A DNA stretch of 64,000 bases from an uncultured Corynebacterium sp. (GCF_946223165.1 NZ_CAMIBP010000008.1:16287-80286), one strand, 5' to 3'. Positions 25,810-34,635 are shown, numbered from the stretch's first letter. Translations and numbers: made by a program. The notes: generated from the sequence alone by a model not told the origin.

Positions 25810-27199
25810 GACCGACGCCGCGCTGCCTACGGTCCTCGAGGAGATCGTAGCCCAGCGCCGCACGCACCTGCCCGCCATCCGCGAGCGCATCGCCCACGTG
25901 GACCTGGACAACCTGCCACGCTCGGAGCGCTCCTTCTTTGACGCCCTGAACGGCACGAACCGCTTCATCATGGAGTGTAAGTCCTCCTCGCCCTCGCTGG
26001 GGCTCATCCGCGAGCACTACGAGCCGGGCGCCATCGCGCGCGTCTACTCGCGCTACGCGTCGGCCATCTCGGTGCTCTGCGAGCCGGACCGCTTCGGTGG
26101 TGACTACGACCATCTGCAGACCGTCGCACTGTCCACGCACCTGCCGGTGCTCTGCAAGGACTTCATCATCGATCCCATCCAGGTCTACGCGGCGCGCTAC
26201 TACGGCGCAGACGCCATCCTGCTCATGATGTCCATCGTGGACGATGAGACTTACGGCGAGCTCAAGGCCCTGGCGGACACGCTCGGGCTCGACGTGCTGA
26301 CGGAAGCCATCACCGAGGAGGAGGTGAACCGTGCGGCGGCGTTCGGCGTCGACGTCATTGGCATCAACAACCGCAACCTGCACGACCTCACCATCGATCT
26401 CACCCGGTCGGAGCGCCTGTCACAGTTCATCCCGGTGGGCAAGGTCGTCGTCTCCGAGTCGGGCATCCGCGACAACCAGACGGTGCGCCGCCTGGGCGGG
26501 CACGCGAACGCCTTCCTCGTCGGCTCGCAGCTCACGGGCACGCCCGATATCGACCGCGCTGCGCGCGAACTCGTATACGGCTCCAACAAGGTCTGCGGGC
26601 TCACATCGTGGTCCACGGCGCAGGCGGCCCGCGCGGCCGGCGCCGTCTACGGCGGCCTCATCTTCGAGGAGGCCTCGCCACGCAATGTTTCACGTGAAAC
26701 CGCACTGGACATCATCGCGCACGAGCCCGACCTCAGCTACGTAGCCGTCTCCCGCCGCACCGAGGGCTGGGAAGAACTCGCCCTCGACGGCATCGACGCC
26801 CTCCAGATCCACGCCCCCTACCAGGGCAGCATCGAGGCCGAGCTCGCACTCATCGATGCCGTCGTGCGCGTCGCCGGCGACCGCCAGGTCTGGCGAGCCG
26901 TCGACATGACCGCCCCGAAGGGCCCAGAACTCGCCGCGGCACTGGCCGATCACGTTGACCGCTTGGTCCTCGATTCCGGGGCCGGCGGCACCGGCACCAG
27001 CTTTGACTGGACCACCGTGCCGGACGCAATCAAGGGGATGAGCCTGCTGGCCGGCGGAATCGGCCTCGACAACCTTCGCGACGCGCTCGCGGCGGGAACG
27101 CTCGGCCTCGACCTCAACTCAGGTCTCGAAATCAACAGCGCAAAGGATACGGGACTCATCGCCCGCGCCTTCAACGACATCCGCACCTTCCACTACTAA
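25799..27199 (+). CDS. trpCF: Fused indole-3-glycerol-phosphate synthase and phosphoribosylanthranilate isomerase
   Basis: The bifunctional 466-residue protein performs the TrpF and TrpC steps. The N-terminal TrpC domain (1-260) has FIMECKSSSPSLGLIREHY, LCKDFIIDPIQVYAARYYGA and GVDVIGINNRNLHDL. The C-terminal TrpF domain (about 265-466) has KVCGLTSWSTAQAA, YGGLIFEEASPRNVS, LDSGAGGTGTSFDW and LLAGGIGLDNL. The perfect parS site at 26686 encodes NVSRET inside the TrpF domain without disturbing it. TrpF enzymes usually have Cys in KxCG, kept here. Confidence 0.95.
   Translation: MATKTDAALPTVLEEIVAQRRTHLPAIRERIAHVDLDNLPRSERSFFDALNGTNRFIMECKSSSPSLGLIREHYEPGAIARVYSRYASAISVLCEPDRFGGDYDHLQTVALSTHLPVLCKDFIIDPIQVYAARYYGADAILLMMSIVDDETYGELKALADTLGLDVLTEAITEEEVNRAAAFGVDVIGINNRNLHDLTIDLTRSERLSQFIPVGKVVVSESGIRDNQTVRRLGGHANAFLVGSQLTGTPDIDRAARELVYGSNKVCGLTSWSTAQAARAAGAVYGGLIFEEASPRNVSRETALDIIAHEPDLSYVAVSRRTEGWEELALDGIDALQIHAPYQGSIEAELALIDAVVRVAGDRQVWRAVDMTAPKGPELAAALADHVDRLVLDSGAGGTGTSFDWTTVPDAIKGMSLLAGGIGLDNLRDALAAGTLGLDLNSGLEINSAKDTGLIARAFNDIRTFHY
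26686..26701. other. parS: parS site 4 inside trpCF
   Basis: TGTTTCACGTGAAACC has the perfect core at 26687-26700. It lies in the coding sequence of the TrpF domain, encoding part of VSRET, about 32 kb from the origin. Confidence 0.93.
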
Positions 27200-27208
27200 A
27201 GGACACTC

Positions 27209-28414
27209 ATGACTGTTTCACGTGAAACCGGGGAGACATTGCTCCCCGCGTACTTCGGAGAATTTGGCGGCCAATTCGTCCCCGAATCTCTCATCCCGGC
27301 ACTCGACCAGCTGGAAAAGGCCTTCGTCGACGCGCAGAACGATCCCGCGTTCCGCGAGGAGCTGGCCGGCTACCTCAAGGACTACCTCGGCCGCCCGACG
27401 CCACTCACCGAATGCCACAACTTGGGCGGCAAGGCCCGCATCTTCTTGAAGCGCGAAGATCTCGTCCACGGCGGCGCCCACAAGACCAACCAGGTCATCG
27501 GCCAGGCCCTGCTGGCCAAGCGCATGGGCAAGACCCGCATCATCGCGGAGACCGGCGCGGGCCAGCACGGCACCGCCACGGCACTGGCCTGCGCACTGCT
27601 CGACCTCGAGTGCGTCATCTACATGGGCGCCAAGGACGTCGAGCGCCAACAGCCCAACGTCTACCGCATGGAGCTCATGGGAGCCAAGGTCGTGCCGGTG
27701 GACTCCGGCTCCGGCACCCTCAAGGACGCCGTGAACGAGGCCCTGCGCGACTGGACCGCCACCTTCCACGAATCCCACTACCTGCTGGGCACCGCTGCAG
27801 GCCCGCACCCGTTCCCGACCATTGTCCGCGAGTTCCACAAGGTCATCTCCGAGGAGGCCAAGGCGCAGATGCTCGAGCGCACCGGCGGACTGCCGGACGT
27901 CGTCGTCGCCTGCGTGGGCGGCGGCTCCAACGCCATCGGCATGTTCGCCGACTTCATCGACGACGAGGGCGTGCAGCTCGTCGGCGCGGAGCCTGGCGGT
28001 GAGGGCCTCGACTCCGGCCATCACGGCGCCACCATCAACAACGGCACCATCGGCATCCTGCACGGCGCGCGCTCTTATCTCATGCGCAACGCCGACGGCC
28101 AGGTGGAGGAGTCCTACTCCATCTCCGCCGGTCTGGACTACCCGGGCGTCGGCCCGCAGCACGCGTACCTCTCCCAGACTGGCCGCGCGCAGTACGTGGG
28201 CATCACCGATGCCGAGGCCCTCGAGGCCTTCCAATTGCTCTCCCGCGAGGAGGGCATCATCCCGGCACTCGAGTCCTCCCACGCCTTGGCCTATGCGCTC
28301 AAGCGCAAGGACGAGGACATCACCATCCTCGTCTCCCTGTCCGGCCGCGGCGACAAGGACATCGACCACGTCCGCCGCACCCTTGACGAGCACCCCGAAT
28401 GGAAGTTGAAGTAA
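27209..28414 (+). CDS. trpB: Tryptophan synthase beta chain
   Basis: TrpB condenses indole with serine. The 401-residue protein has FGEFGGQFVPESLIPAL, the pyridoxal-phosphate lysine in GGAHKTNQVIGQALLAKRMG near residue 94, ETGAGQHGTATALAC and the phosphate-binding CVGGGSNAIGMF. The ATG follows AAAGGA. Codons 3-7 (VSRET) are part of a parS site. The last base of the stop codon is the first base of the trpA start. Confidence 0.97.
   Translation: MTVSRETGETLLPAYFGEFGGQFVPESLIPALDQLEKAFVDAQNDPAFREELAGYLKDYLGRPTPLTECHNLGGKARIFLKREDLVHGGAHKTNQVIGQALLAKRMGKTRIIAETGAGQHGTATALACALLDLECVIYMGAKDVERQQPNVYRMELMGAKVVPVDSGSGTLKDAVNEALRDWTATFHESHYLLGTAAGPHPFPTIVREFHKVISEEAKAQMLERTGGLPDVVVACVGGGSNAIGMFADFIDDEGVQLVGAEPGGEGLDSGHHGATINNGTIGILHGARSYLMRNADGQVEESYSISAGLDYPGVGPQHAYLSQTGRAQYVGITDAEALEAFQLLSREEGIIPALESSHALAYALKRKDEDITILVSLSGRGDKDIDHVRRTLDEHPEWKLK
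27214..27229. other. parS: parS site 5 at the start of trpB
   Basis: TGTTTCACGTGAAACC has the perfect core at 27215-27228. It overlaps codons 2-7 of trpB and lies about 31 kb from the origin and 528 bases from parS site 4. ParB bound here would sit on the 5' end of the trpB coding sequence. Confidence 0.93.
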
Positions 28415-29235
28415 TGAGCAGCACCGACAACCGTTACGACACCCTCTTTGCGTCCCTGAGCGACAAGAACGAGGGCGCCTTCGTGCCCTTCATCATGCTT
28501 GGCGACCCCACGCCCGAGGTCGCACTCTCCGTGGTCCGCGCGGCCGTGGCGGGCGGTGCCGATGCCCTCGAGCTCGGCGTCCCCTTCTCCGATCCGGTGG
28601 CCGACGGCCCGACCATCCAGGCCTCGCACATCCGCGCCCTGGCCAACGGCGCCACTGTCGACGGTGCCATCGCACAGATCAAGCAGATTCGCGCCGAGTT
28701 CCCGGAGCTGCCCATCGGCCTACTCATCTACGGCAACGTGCCGTTTACCCGCGGCCTTGAGCGCTTCTACCAGGAGTTCAAGGACGCCGGTGCGGACAGC
28801 ATCCTCATCCCGGACGTTCCGGTCCGCGAGGGCAAGCCCTTCGTCGCCGCCGCGGAGAAGGCCGGGATCAATCCCATCTTCATCGCCCCGGCCCAGGCCT
28901 CGGAGACCACCCTGGCCGGCGTCGCCGCCTCGTCCAAAGGCTACATTTACGCCATCTCACGCGATGGCGTGACCGGCACGGAGAAGGAATCCGAGACCCG
29001 CGGCCTGGATGAGGTCGTGGCCAACGTCCAGCGCTTCGGCGGCGCGCCGGTCCTCCTGGGCTTCGGCATCTCCACGCCGCAGCACGTGGCCGACGCCATC
29101 GCGGCAGGCGCAGCCGGCGCCATCACCGGTTCCGCGCTCACCAAGATCATCGAGGCTCATCTCGATGACCCCGCGGCACTGCCGGCGGCCGTCACCGAGT
29201 TCGTCGCCTCCATGAAGGCAGCCACCCGGGCCTAA
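28414..29235 (+). CDS. trpA: Tryptophan synthase alpha chain
   Basis: TrpA cleaves indole-3-glycerol phosphate to indole and glyceraldehyde 3-phosphate. The 273-residue TIM barrel has the catalytic Glu in LELGVPFSDPVADGPTIQ with the catalytic Asp nearby, LIPDVPVREGKPF, and the phosphate-binding VLLGFGISTPQHV and GAAGAITGSALTKII. I chose the ATG at 28414 (MSSTDNRYDTLF), coupled to the trpB stop, over an in-frame ATG 15 bases upstream. No clear terminator follows. Confidence 0.96.
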   Translation: MSSTDNRYDTLFASLSDKNEGAFVPFIMLGDPTPEVALSVVRAAVAGGADALELGVPFSDPVADGPTIQASHIRALANGATVDGAIAQIKQIRAEFPELPIGLLIYGNVPFTRGLERFYQEFKDAGADSILIPDVPVREGKPFVAAAEKAGINPIFIAPAQASETTLAGVAASSKGYIYAISRDGVTGTEKESETRGLDEVVANVQRFGGAPVLLGFGISTPQHVADAIAAGAAGAITGSALTKIIEAHLDDPAALPAAVTEFVASMKAATRA

Positions 29236-29241
29236 CCACAG

Positions 29242-29260
29242 GTAGGCAAGCCTCATCTAT
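29242..29260 (+). promoter_or_regulatory. Candidate DtxR iron box
   Basis: GTAGGCAAGCCTCATCTAT matches 13 of 19 positions of the DtxR consensus TWAGGTTAGSCTAACCTWA. It stands directly in front of a ferric-reductase-like relic, which fits the usual targets of DtxR. It probably survives from an iron-controlled promoter whose gene has decayed. Confidence 0.45.
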
Positions 29261-29853
29261 TCCGGAATCTGGGCCCTCCTCCTGGCGGGCACCTGCCTGT
29301 GGATACACCACTTCACGCCCACGCTCACCGGCGTGGGCGATCTCCTGGGCAGCTGGGCCTCGCTCATGGCGCTGGGGGAGGGCGGCAACCCGCTGGCCAC
29401 GTTCTGGAACATGACGCTCACCTTCGAGGGCATGCTGCTCGCCGTTGCCAGCACCGCATTGCATGGTCGTGCTGCCACCCTGCGTGCGGGCACCCCGGTC
29501 TTCTTCGAAGGCCCCTACGGGCACCTCCATCGCTTCACTCGCAGCCAGCCCGGCACGGCAGCTACTTCGAGCCGACCGGCCTGGTCAAGGGCTCGGCCAT
29601 GGAGCGCGCCACGGACGCCACCCAGTTGGTGGGCAGCATCCAGCTTGCCGATGCTGCCGTGGCTACCTCCGGCACCTACGCCCGCGGGGCCCACCTCTAC
29701 GGCCCCGAGCCCGTCCCCGAGGGCTCGATCACCGTGGTCGGCCCCAGAATCACCTGGGCCGACATCTGGGCCACCGCGCTGTTTGTGGGCGCCCCCTCGC
29801 CCGAGCCCGGCTATGGCGTGGTGGTGGACCAACGCCGGGCTGCTGTCATCTAG
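29251..29853 (+). pseudogene. Relic of ferric reductase-like membrane protein joined to ApbE flavin transferase
   Basis: The first part, without a start codon, reads membrane segments (SGIWALLLAGTCLWIHHF, FWNMTLTFEGMLLAVAS) and then TPVFFEGPYGHLHRF, the flavin-domain motif of ferredoxin-reductase-like proteins. After a frameshift near 29,550 the text becomes YFEPTGLVKGSAMERAT and then AVATSGTYARGAHLYG and ITVVGPRITWADIWATALFV, typical of FAD:protein FMN transferase (ApbE). Most of both genes is missing, so an iron/flavin electron-transfer cluster was deleted internally. The end meets the convergent symporter gene. Confidence 0.8.
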
Positions 29854-31083
29854 TTAGTCCTGCAGCTCGCCGAGGGCGGCCGCCGCGTCGTCCTCAGCCT
29901 CGAGCCCGGTGATCTTGTCCCGGGCAAACTTATCGACAATCATCGCGATGGCGCCGTCGCCGGTGACGTTGGCGGCCGTGCCCACCGAGTCAATGGCGAT
30001 GTAGGCGGCGATCATGAGCGCCACCATCGAGTCGTCGAAGCCCATGTTGGACTGCAGCAGGCCAACGGCCACCATGACGGCGCCGCCCGGCACGCCCGGC
30101 GCGGCGACCATCATGATTCCCAGCAGCAGCAAGAAGCCCATGGCCGTGCCGAAGGAGACATCCATGTCGGTGAGGTAGACGATGGCGAACGCGTAGAGCG
30201 TCAGCTTCATCATCGAGCCAGACAGGTGGATGGTGGCGCACAGCGGAATAACGAATCCGGCGACCGGCTTGGAAATACCGTTCTTCAGAGCGGCGTCGAG
30301 GGTCACCGGGATGGTGGCCGCGGACGAGGAGGTTCCCAGCGCGGTGAAGTAGGCCGGGGCCATGACCTTCAGGGCCGTGAACGGGTTGCGGCCGGCAATG
30401 GCGCCGGCGATGCAGTACTGGATGACGAGGTACACGATGGTCATGATCACCGCGAGGATGAGCACCTTGGTAAAGGCCACGAGGACGTCACCCAAGTTGC
30501 CGTTCATGCCGAGCGACAGGAACATGCCGAAGATGTACAGCGGTAGCAACGGGATGACGAATCCCCAAATAACCTTGATGACGACTCCCTCAAGCTCCTT
30601 GGTGAGCGCGTAGAGGTTATCCGACTTCACCGCGGTCATGGCCACACCCACGCAGAAGGACAGCAGCAGCGCCGTCATGACCTCGAACGGGGCAGGCATC
30701 TCCACGGAGAAGTAGGGCTGCAGCGCACCCTCATCGATATCGGAGACATTGGTGTTAATCGTCTGACCCGCCAGCAGCATGGGGTAGAGCAGCTTCGCGA
30801 GCGCGTAGGCGATGAGACCCGAAACGATAGTCGAGCCGTAGGCGATACCGGCGGTGATACCCAGCCACTTGCCCGCGCCGCGGCCGAGGCCGGCAATGGC
30901 TGGGGCAACGAGGGCAAAAATGAGCACCGGGATGAAGAATCCCAAGAAGTTGGAGAAAAGGCCATTGTAGGTGGCAACGATACGGCCCAGCCATTCGGGG
31001 GCGACGAAGCTCACCGCGATGCCGAGGATGATGGCGACAAGAATCTTGAACAAGAGGCTGTCGGCAAAGGTCTTGAAGTTCAT
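29854..31083 (-). CDS. Dicarboxylate/amino acid:cation symporter (DAACS family)
   Basis: The 409-residue protein imports dicarboxylates or amino acids (glutamate, serine or threonine type) with sodium or protons. It has about eight to ten hydrophobic helices. The start MNFKTFADSLLFKILVAIIL, the serine-rich loop in TALGTSSSAATIPVTLDAAL and the C-terminal VPGGAVMVAVGLL are characteristic, closest to the SstT/DcsT type. I chose the ATG at 31083; the open frame runs on to 31419 but only over the leader. A near-perfect palindrome lies about 90 bases upstream. Confidence 0.88.
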   Translation of the reverse strand: MNFKTFADSLLFKILVAIILGIAVSFVAPEWLGRIVATYNGLFSNFLGFFIPVLIFALVAPAIAGLGRGAGKWLGITAGIAYGSTIVSGLIAYALAKLLYPMLLAGQTINTNVSDIDEGALQPYFSVEMPAPFEVMTALLLSFCVGVAMTAVKSDNLYALTKELEGVVIKVIWGFVIPLLPLYIFGMFLSLGMNGNLGDVLVAFTKVLILAVIMTIVYLVIQYCIAGAIAGRNPFTALKVMAPAYFTALGTSSSAATIPVTLDAALKNGISKPVAGFVIPLCATIHLSGSMMKLTLYAFAIVYLTDMDVSFGTAMGFLLLLGIMMVAAPGVPGGAVMVAVGLLQSNMGFDDSMVALMIAAYIAIDSVGTAANVTGDGAIAMIVDKFARDKITGLEAEDDAAAALGELQD

Positions 31084-31171
31084 GTTCGTGACTGTCCTAA
31101 GAGAAAGGAGAATATTGGGGTCGACGCCGACGGCAGGTTCAGCGGGCAAGCACCGCGCCAGCGCGGGCCGC

Positions 31172-31190
31172 CCGGCAGAATATCTGTCGG
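31172..31190. promoter_or_regulatory. Near-perfect palindrome in the symporter leader
   Basis: CCGGCAGAATATCTGTCGG is an 8-3-8 inverted repeat with one mismatch. It lies in the 238-base space between the symporter and SdpI-like genes and looks like an operator for the symporter. The binding protein is unknown. Confidence 0.4.
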
Positions 31191-31321
31191 TCAACGTATC
31201 TGTGAAGATTACAACAATTTCGCATAAAATTGAATAGTCTGTATAAATTGTTTTTCTTCGGCCATGCGGTCCCCGCTGGGCAGCTACGAGTTTCACGAAG
31301 GTGAGGGATAGACTGACAGCC

Positions 31322-31729
31322 ATGATCGTTATCGGAAATGTCATCCTCGTGTGCGCCGTGGCACTCATGGTCATCGGCGGCATGGCCACCGCGCGGAAAC
31401 TGCCGGGTAATAACCTCATCGGCCTCCGCGTCGAGGAGGCCCGAGGCGATCAAAAGATTTGGGAGCTCTCTCACGCCGTCGCCGGTCCCGTGTGGTTCCT
31501 CGCGGGCGTCTCCTTCCTGCTCGGCGGCCTCGTGGCCCTCAACGCCACCGGGTGGATGTGGCTCCTCGTCGTCGTCGCCGTCGTCGTCGGCGTCCTCGCC
31601 ATTTCCATCGGCTCCAACATGGGCGCCCGCACCGCCTACCTCGCCGCAGAGGCCACGAAGAACGAGGACAAGCCCGCCGTCGACCTGGGCGCTCTGCGCA
31701 ACGCCGCACGCCGCGCCGACAACTCCTAG
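31322..31729 (+). CDS. SdpI-family membrane protein
   Basis: The 135-residue protein has three hydrophobic segments and the SdpI signature LPGNNLIGLRVEEAR followed by IWELSHAVAGPVWFLAG. SdpI in Bacillus confers immunity to the SdpC killing factor, but most family members have no known role. TAGACT ends 7 bases before the ATG, so the mRNA is probably leaderless. It is followed after 30 bases by a Rieske lipoprotein gene with the same orientation. Confidence 0.82.
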   Translation: MIVIGNVILVCAVALMVIGGMATARKLPGNNLIGLRVEEARGDQKIWELSHAVAGPVWFLAGVSFLLGGLVALNATGWMWLLVVVAVVVGVLAISIGSNMGARTAYLAAEATKNEDKPAVDLGALRNAARRADNS

Positions 31730-31759
31730 CGCCACCCACTCCTAGAAAGGCCCCCACCC

Positions 31760-32131
31760 ATGACCTGCTCGCGCCGCATGTTCCTCCTCGGCTCCGCCAC
31801 GACCCTGGCGGGTGCCTACCTCGCCGCCTGCGGCAAGGAGGCCACCGCTGAAATCGCCGCGACGGAGATCCCCGTCGGCTCCGGCGTCATCCTCGATGGC
31901 GTCATCTTCGCTCAGCCCACCGCAGGCGAGTTCAAGGCCTACTCCACGAAGTGCCCGCACCAGGGCAATGCCGTCACCAAGATCGAGGGCGGAAACGCCA
32001 TCTGCACCTCGCACTACTCGACGTTCGATCTGGCCACGGGCGATATCATCTCCGGCCCGGCCTCCAAGGGACTCACCGCGTACGGCGTCGAGACCGACGG
32101 CACCACGGTGAAGAACACCCCGGCCGCCTAA
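31760..32131 (+). CDS. Rieske-type [2Fe-2S] lipoprotein
   Basis: The 123-residue protein has a twin-arginine start (SRRMFLLGSA) and a lipobox ending in AAC near residue 25, so it is probably exported folded by Tat and anchored by lipid. The cluster ligands are in CPHQGNAV (C-x-H) and CTSHYSTFD (C-x2-H), close to the Rieske consensus, though the usual Gly after CPHQ is followed by Asn rather than Cys. AGAAAGG precedes the ATG. The electron partner is not evident; the old yellow enzyme gene nearby is convergent, not in operon. Confidence 0.85.
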   Translation: MTCSRRMFLLGSATTLAGAYLAACGKEATAEIAATEIPVGSGVILDGVIFAQPTAGEFKAYSTKCPHQGNAVTKIEGGNAICTSHYSTFDLATGDIISGPASKGLTAYGVETDGTTVKNTPAA

Positions 32132-32153
32132 ACCGCCCAACACTGCACTGCAA

Positions 32154-32177
32154 CCGCTGAGCTCACATCGTCAGCGG
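32154..32177 (+). terminator. Possible weak terminator hairpin after the Rieske gene
   Basis: CCGCTGA pairs with TCAGCGG over a 10-base loop. No T-run follows. Just after it GCACACGACGTCAG is repeated as GCACACAACGTCAG (32178-32208). Confidence 0.4.
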
Positions 32178-32231
32178 GCACACGACGTCAGTGAGCACAC
32201 AACGTCAGCTGGACGTCTCGGACTACTCAGG

Positions 32232-33290
32232 TCAGTACGCCCGGGCGTACGACGGCGGTGGGGTAAGCTCCACGCCCAGCGCGCGGGCGGCCTCGCGCGG
32301 CCACATGGGATCGCGCAGCGCCGCGCGGCCCACCTCCACGACATCCGCCCGTTCCTCCGCCACTATGGCGGCGGCCTCCTCCGGGCGGGTGATGAGGCCA
32401 ACCGCGGACACGGGCAGGCCGGCCGCGCGCACCTGCGTGGCCACATCCACCTGATACCCCGGCCCCACGGGGATCTCCGCCGGAACGTTTCCGCCCGAAG
32501 ACACATCGATGAAGTCGACGCCGGCTTCTGCCAGCAGGCCCGCGAGACGCGTCGTCTCCTCAGGCGTCCACCCGCCCTCGACCCAATCGGTGGCGGACAC
32601 GCGCATGATGAGCGGCATCGCGTCCGGGATCACCGCGCGCACGGCTAGGCAGATTTCCACCGCGAGGCGGACGCGGTTCTCAAAGCTGCCGCCCCACTCG
32701 TCGGTGCGCGTGTTCGACAGCGGCGACAGGAACTGATGAATGAGGTAGCCGTGCGCGCCGTGAATCTCCAGGGCGTCGAAGCCCGCAGCGACGGCGCGGG
32801 ATGCGGCATTGGCAAATGCCCGCGGCAGGGCCTCCACCTCCGCGGCGCTCAGCGCGCGCGGCGTGGCCAGCCCCTCCGATGCCACGGCCGACGGGCCCAC
32901 CGGCTCCCAGCCGCCCTCGGCGACAGGAACCGTGCCGCGCGAGTACTGCGGCAGCGCCGGCCACGTCGAGGACTTCCGGCCCGCGTGGTTGAGCTGGATC
33001 GCCATGAGGGCGCCCTGCGCGTGGGCGAACTCTACGATGCGTGCCCACGCGGACTGCTGCTCCGCGTTCCACAGGCCCGGGCACGCGGGCGAAATGCGGC
33101 CATCGGGCGTCACACCCGTCGACTCCGCGATGACGAGCCCATAGCCGCCCAGCGCACGCGCGCCGTAGTGGACCAGGTGATAGTCGTTGGGCACGCCGTC
33201 GACCGCTTGATATTGGCACATCGGCGGCAGCCAGACGCGATTGTGCGTCACCAGACCGCGCAGCGAGAGGGGTTGAAAGAGCTCAGCCAT
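32232..33290 (-). CDS. NADH:flavin oxidoreductase, old yellow enzyme family (YqjM-like)
   Basis: The 352-residue FMN enzyme reduces activated double bonds with NAD(P)H. It shows NRVWLPPMCQYQA with the Cys typical of YqjM-class enzymes near residue 25, the substrate-binding HGAHGYLIHQFLSPLSN, RTDEWGGSFENR and the C-terminal VGRAALRDPMWP. I chose the ATG at 33290 (MAELFQPLSLRG). TATGGT ends 6 bases upstream, so the mRNA is probably leaderless. It is divergent from the bile acid:sodium symporter family gene. Confidence 0.9.
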   Translation of the reverse strand: MAELFQPLSLRGLVTHNRVWLPPMCQYQAVDGVPNDYHLVHYGARALGGYGLVIAESTGVTPDGRISPACPGLWNAEQQSAWARIVEFAHAQGALMAIQLNHAGRKSSTWPALPQYSRGTVPVAEGGWEPVGPSAVASEGLATPRALSAAEVEALPRAFANAASRAVAAGFDALEIHGAHGYLIHQFLSPLSNTRTDEWGGSFENRVRLAVEICLAVRAVIPDAMPLIMRVSATDWVEGGWTPEETTRLAGLLAEAGVDFIDVSSGGNVPAEIPVGPGYQVDVATQVRAAGLPVSAVGLITRPEEAAAIVAEERADVVEVGRAALRDPMWPREAARALGVELTPPPSYARAY

Positions 33291-33340
33291 ACCCACACCA
33301 TACGCCCAAGCCCGCGGCCCGCTGCCATACACTCAGGGGC

Positions 33341-34309
33341 ATGCTCGAACGCCTCAAGAAGCTCGATCCGCTCATCGTCCTCATCATCGCCGCAGTCCTC
33401 GTCTCGATCATCATCCCCGCGCGCGGCACGTTTGCGGACATCTTCGCCCAAGCCACCAACGTGGCCATCGCGTTCCTGTTTTTCCTCTACGGCGCCCGCC
33501 TCTCCCCGCAGGAGGCGCTCGCCGGCCTCAAGCATTGGCGCCTCCACCTGACCATCCTGGCGTTTACCTTCGTGGTCTATCCCATCATTGGGTTCCTCCT
33601 GCAACCGCTGGGGATCCTCATCGGCCACGACATGTACCTGGGCATCCTTTACCTCACGCTCGTGCCGTCGACGGTGCAGTCCTCCGTTGCCTTTACGTCC
33701 ATCGCGCGCGGCAACGTCGCCGGCGCCATCGTCTCCGCGTCGGCGTCCAACCTCTTCGGCGTGGTGCTCACCCCGCTGCTCGTCATGCTCCTCATGGGCA
33801 CCGGCAGCGGCCTCCACATTGATTCGTCCGTCTTCGTGGAGCTGTTCTTCTTACTCCTCGCGCCGTTCATCATCGGCCAGCTCACCCGCCGCTGGGTCAA
33901 GAACTTCGCCGCCAACAAGGCCACGAAAATCGTCGATCGCGGCTCCATCGCCATGGTCGTCTATTCCGCTTTCTCCGCCGGCATCGTGGGCGGCATCTGG
34001 TCCACTATTTCCGTGTGGCAGGTCATCTTCCTCATCCTGTTCGCCTGCGTCCTGGTCGTCTTCACACTGTGGCTCACCCGCTTCGCCTCGGCCCGATTGG
34101 GGTTCGACCGCGCGGATCAGATCGCCATCCAGTTCTGCGGCACGAAGAAATCCCTCGCAACGGGCTTGCCGATGGCCTCCGTCCTCTTCGGCGCTTCCGG
34201 CGCGCAGCTGGCGCTCCTCGTGCTGCCGCTCATGATCTTCCACCAAGTGCAGCTCATGATCTGCTCGTGGCTGGCGTCCCGCTACGCCGGCCAGCAGGAA
34301 CTGGCCTAA
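33341..34309 (+). CDS. Bile acid:sodium symporter family protein (SBF-like)
   Basis: The 322-residue protein has nine to ten hydrophobic segments and the family patterns FLYGARLSPQEALAGLKHWR, LVPSTVQSSVAFTSIARGN and FCGTKKSLATGLPMASVLF. These place it in the bacterial SBF-like (YfeH) branch. The substrate is unknown and need not be a bile acid. TACACT ends 7 bases before the ATG, indicating a leaderless transcript. The stop codon TAA is part of the likely -10 hexamer of the next gene. Confidence 0.88.
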   Translation: MLERLKKLDPLIVLIIAAVLVSIIIPARGTFADIFAQATNVAIAFLFFLYGARLSPQEALAGLKHWRLHLTILAFTFVVYPIIGFLLQPLGILIGHDMYLGILYLTLVPSTVQSSVAFTSIARGNVAGAIVSASASNLFGVVLTPLLVMLLMGTGSGLHIDSSVFVELFFLLLAPFIIGQLTRRWVKNFAANKATKIVDRGSIAMVVYSAFSAGIVGGIWSTISVWQVIFLILFACVLVVFTLWLTRFASARLGFDRADQIAIQFCGTKKSLATGLPMASVLFGASGAQLALLVLPLMIFHQVQLMICSWLASRYAGQQELA

Positions 34310-34320
34310 GCTTGAACCCC

Positions 34321-34626
34321 ATGATGTACATCCGCACCACCCTGGAGATCCCCGGCGCGGGCACCGCCATTCACGTCGCGGAACTCGAGGAAATCAATGC
34401 CGAAGCATGCCGCATGGTCCGCCTTATCGCGCTCGCGCCTAACGATGCCGTCGTGGGCCTGGCCACCCCGCACCGCGCCGTCGGTGACGCCCAGGCTCCC
34501 CAGGAGATTGTGCCCCACCCCGATACCTACGATCAGTTCGAGGACATCACCGCCGAGGTGATCGATGCCGCCCAGTTCCACGCCCTGTGGTCCGAGGCCG
34601 TGGCCCTGTTTCCCGCCTTTGGTTAG
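34321..34626 (+). CDS. Conserved small protein of unknown function
   Basis: The 101-residue acidic protein (MMYIRTTLEIPGAGTAIHVA) contains HVAELEEINAEACRMVRLI and ends in LWSEAVALFPAFG. I recognise no enzymatic motif. TAAGCT, which starts with the stop codon of the preceding gene, ends 8 bases before the ATG, so it may be leaderless with its own promoter. Its clear composition and codon use support a real gene. Confidence 0.65.
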   Translation: MMYIRTTLEIPGAGTAIHVAELEEINAEACRMVRLIALAPNDAVVGLATPHRAVGDAQAPQEIVPHPDTYDQFEDITAEVIDAAQFHALWSEAVALFPAFG

Positions 34627-34635
34627 GCCTGTGCG

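Noticed and set aside
31084..31419. N-terminal extension of the symporter
   Set aside because: The frame stays open by chance over the leader and the opposite gene. The ATG at 31083 begins the first membrane helix as expected.
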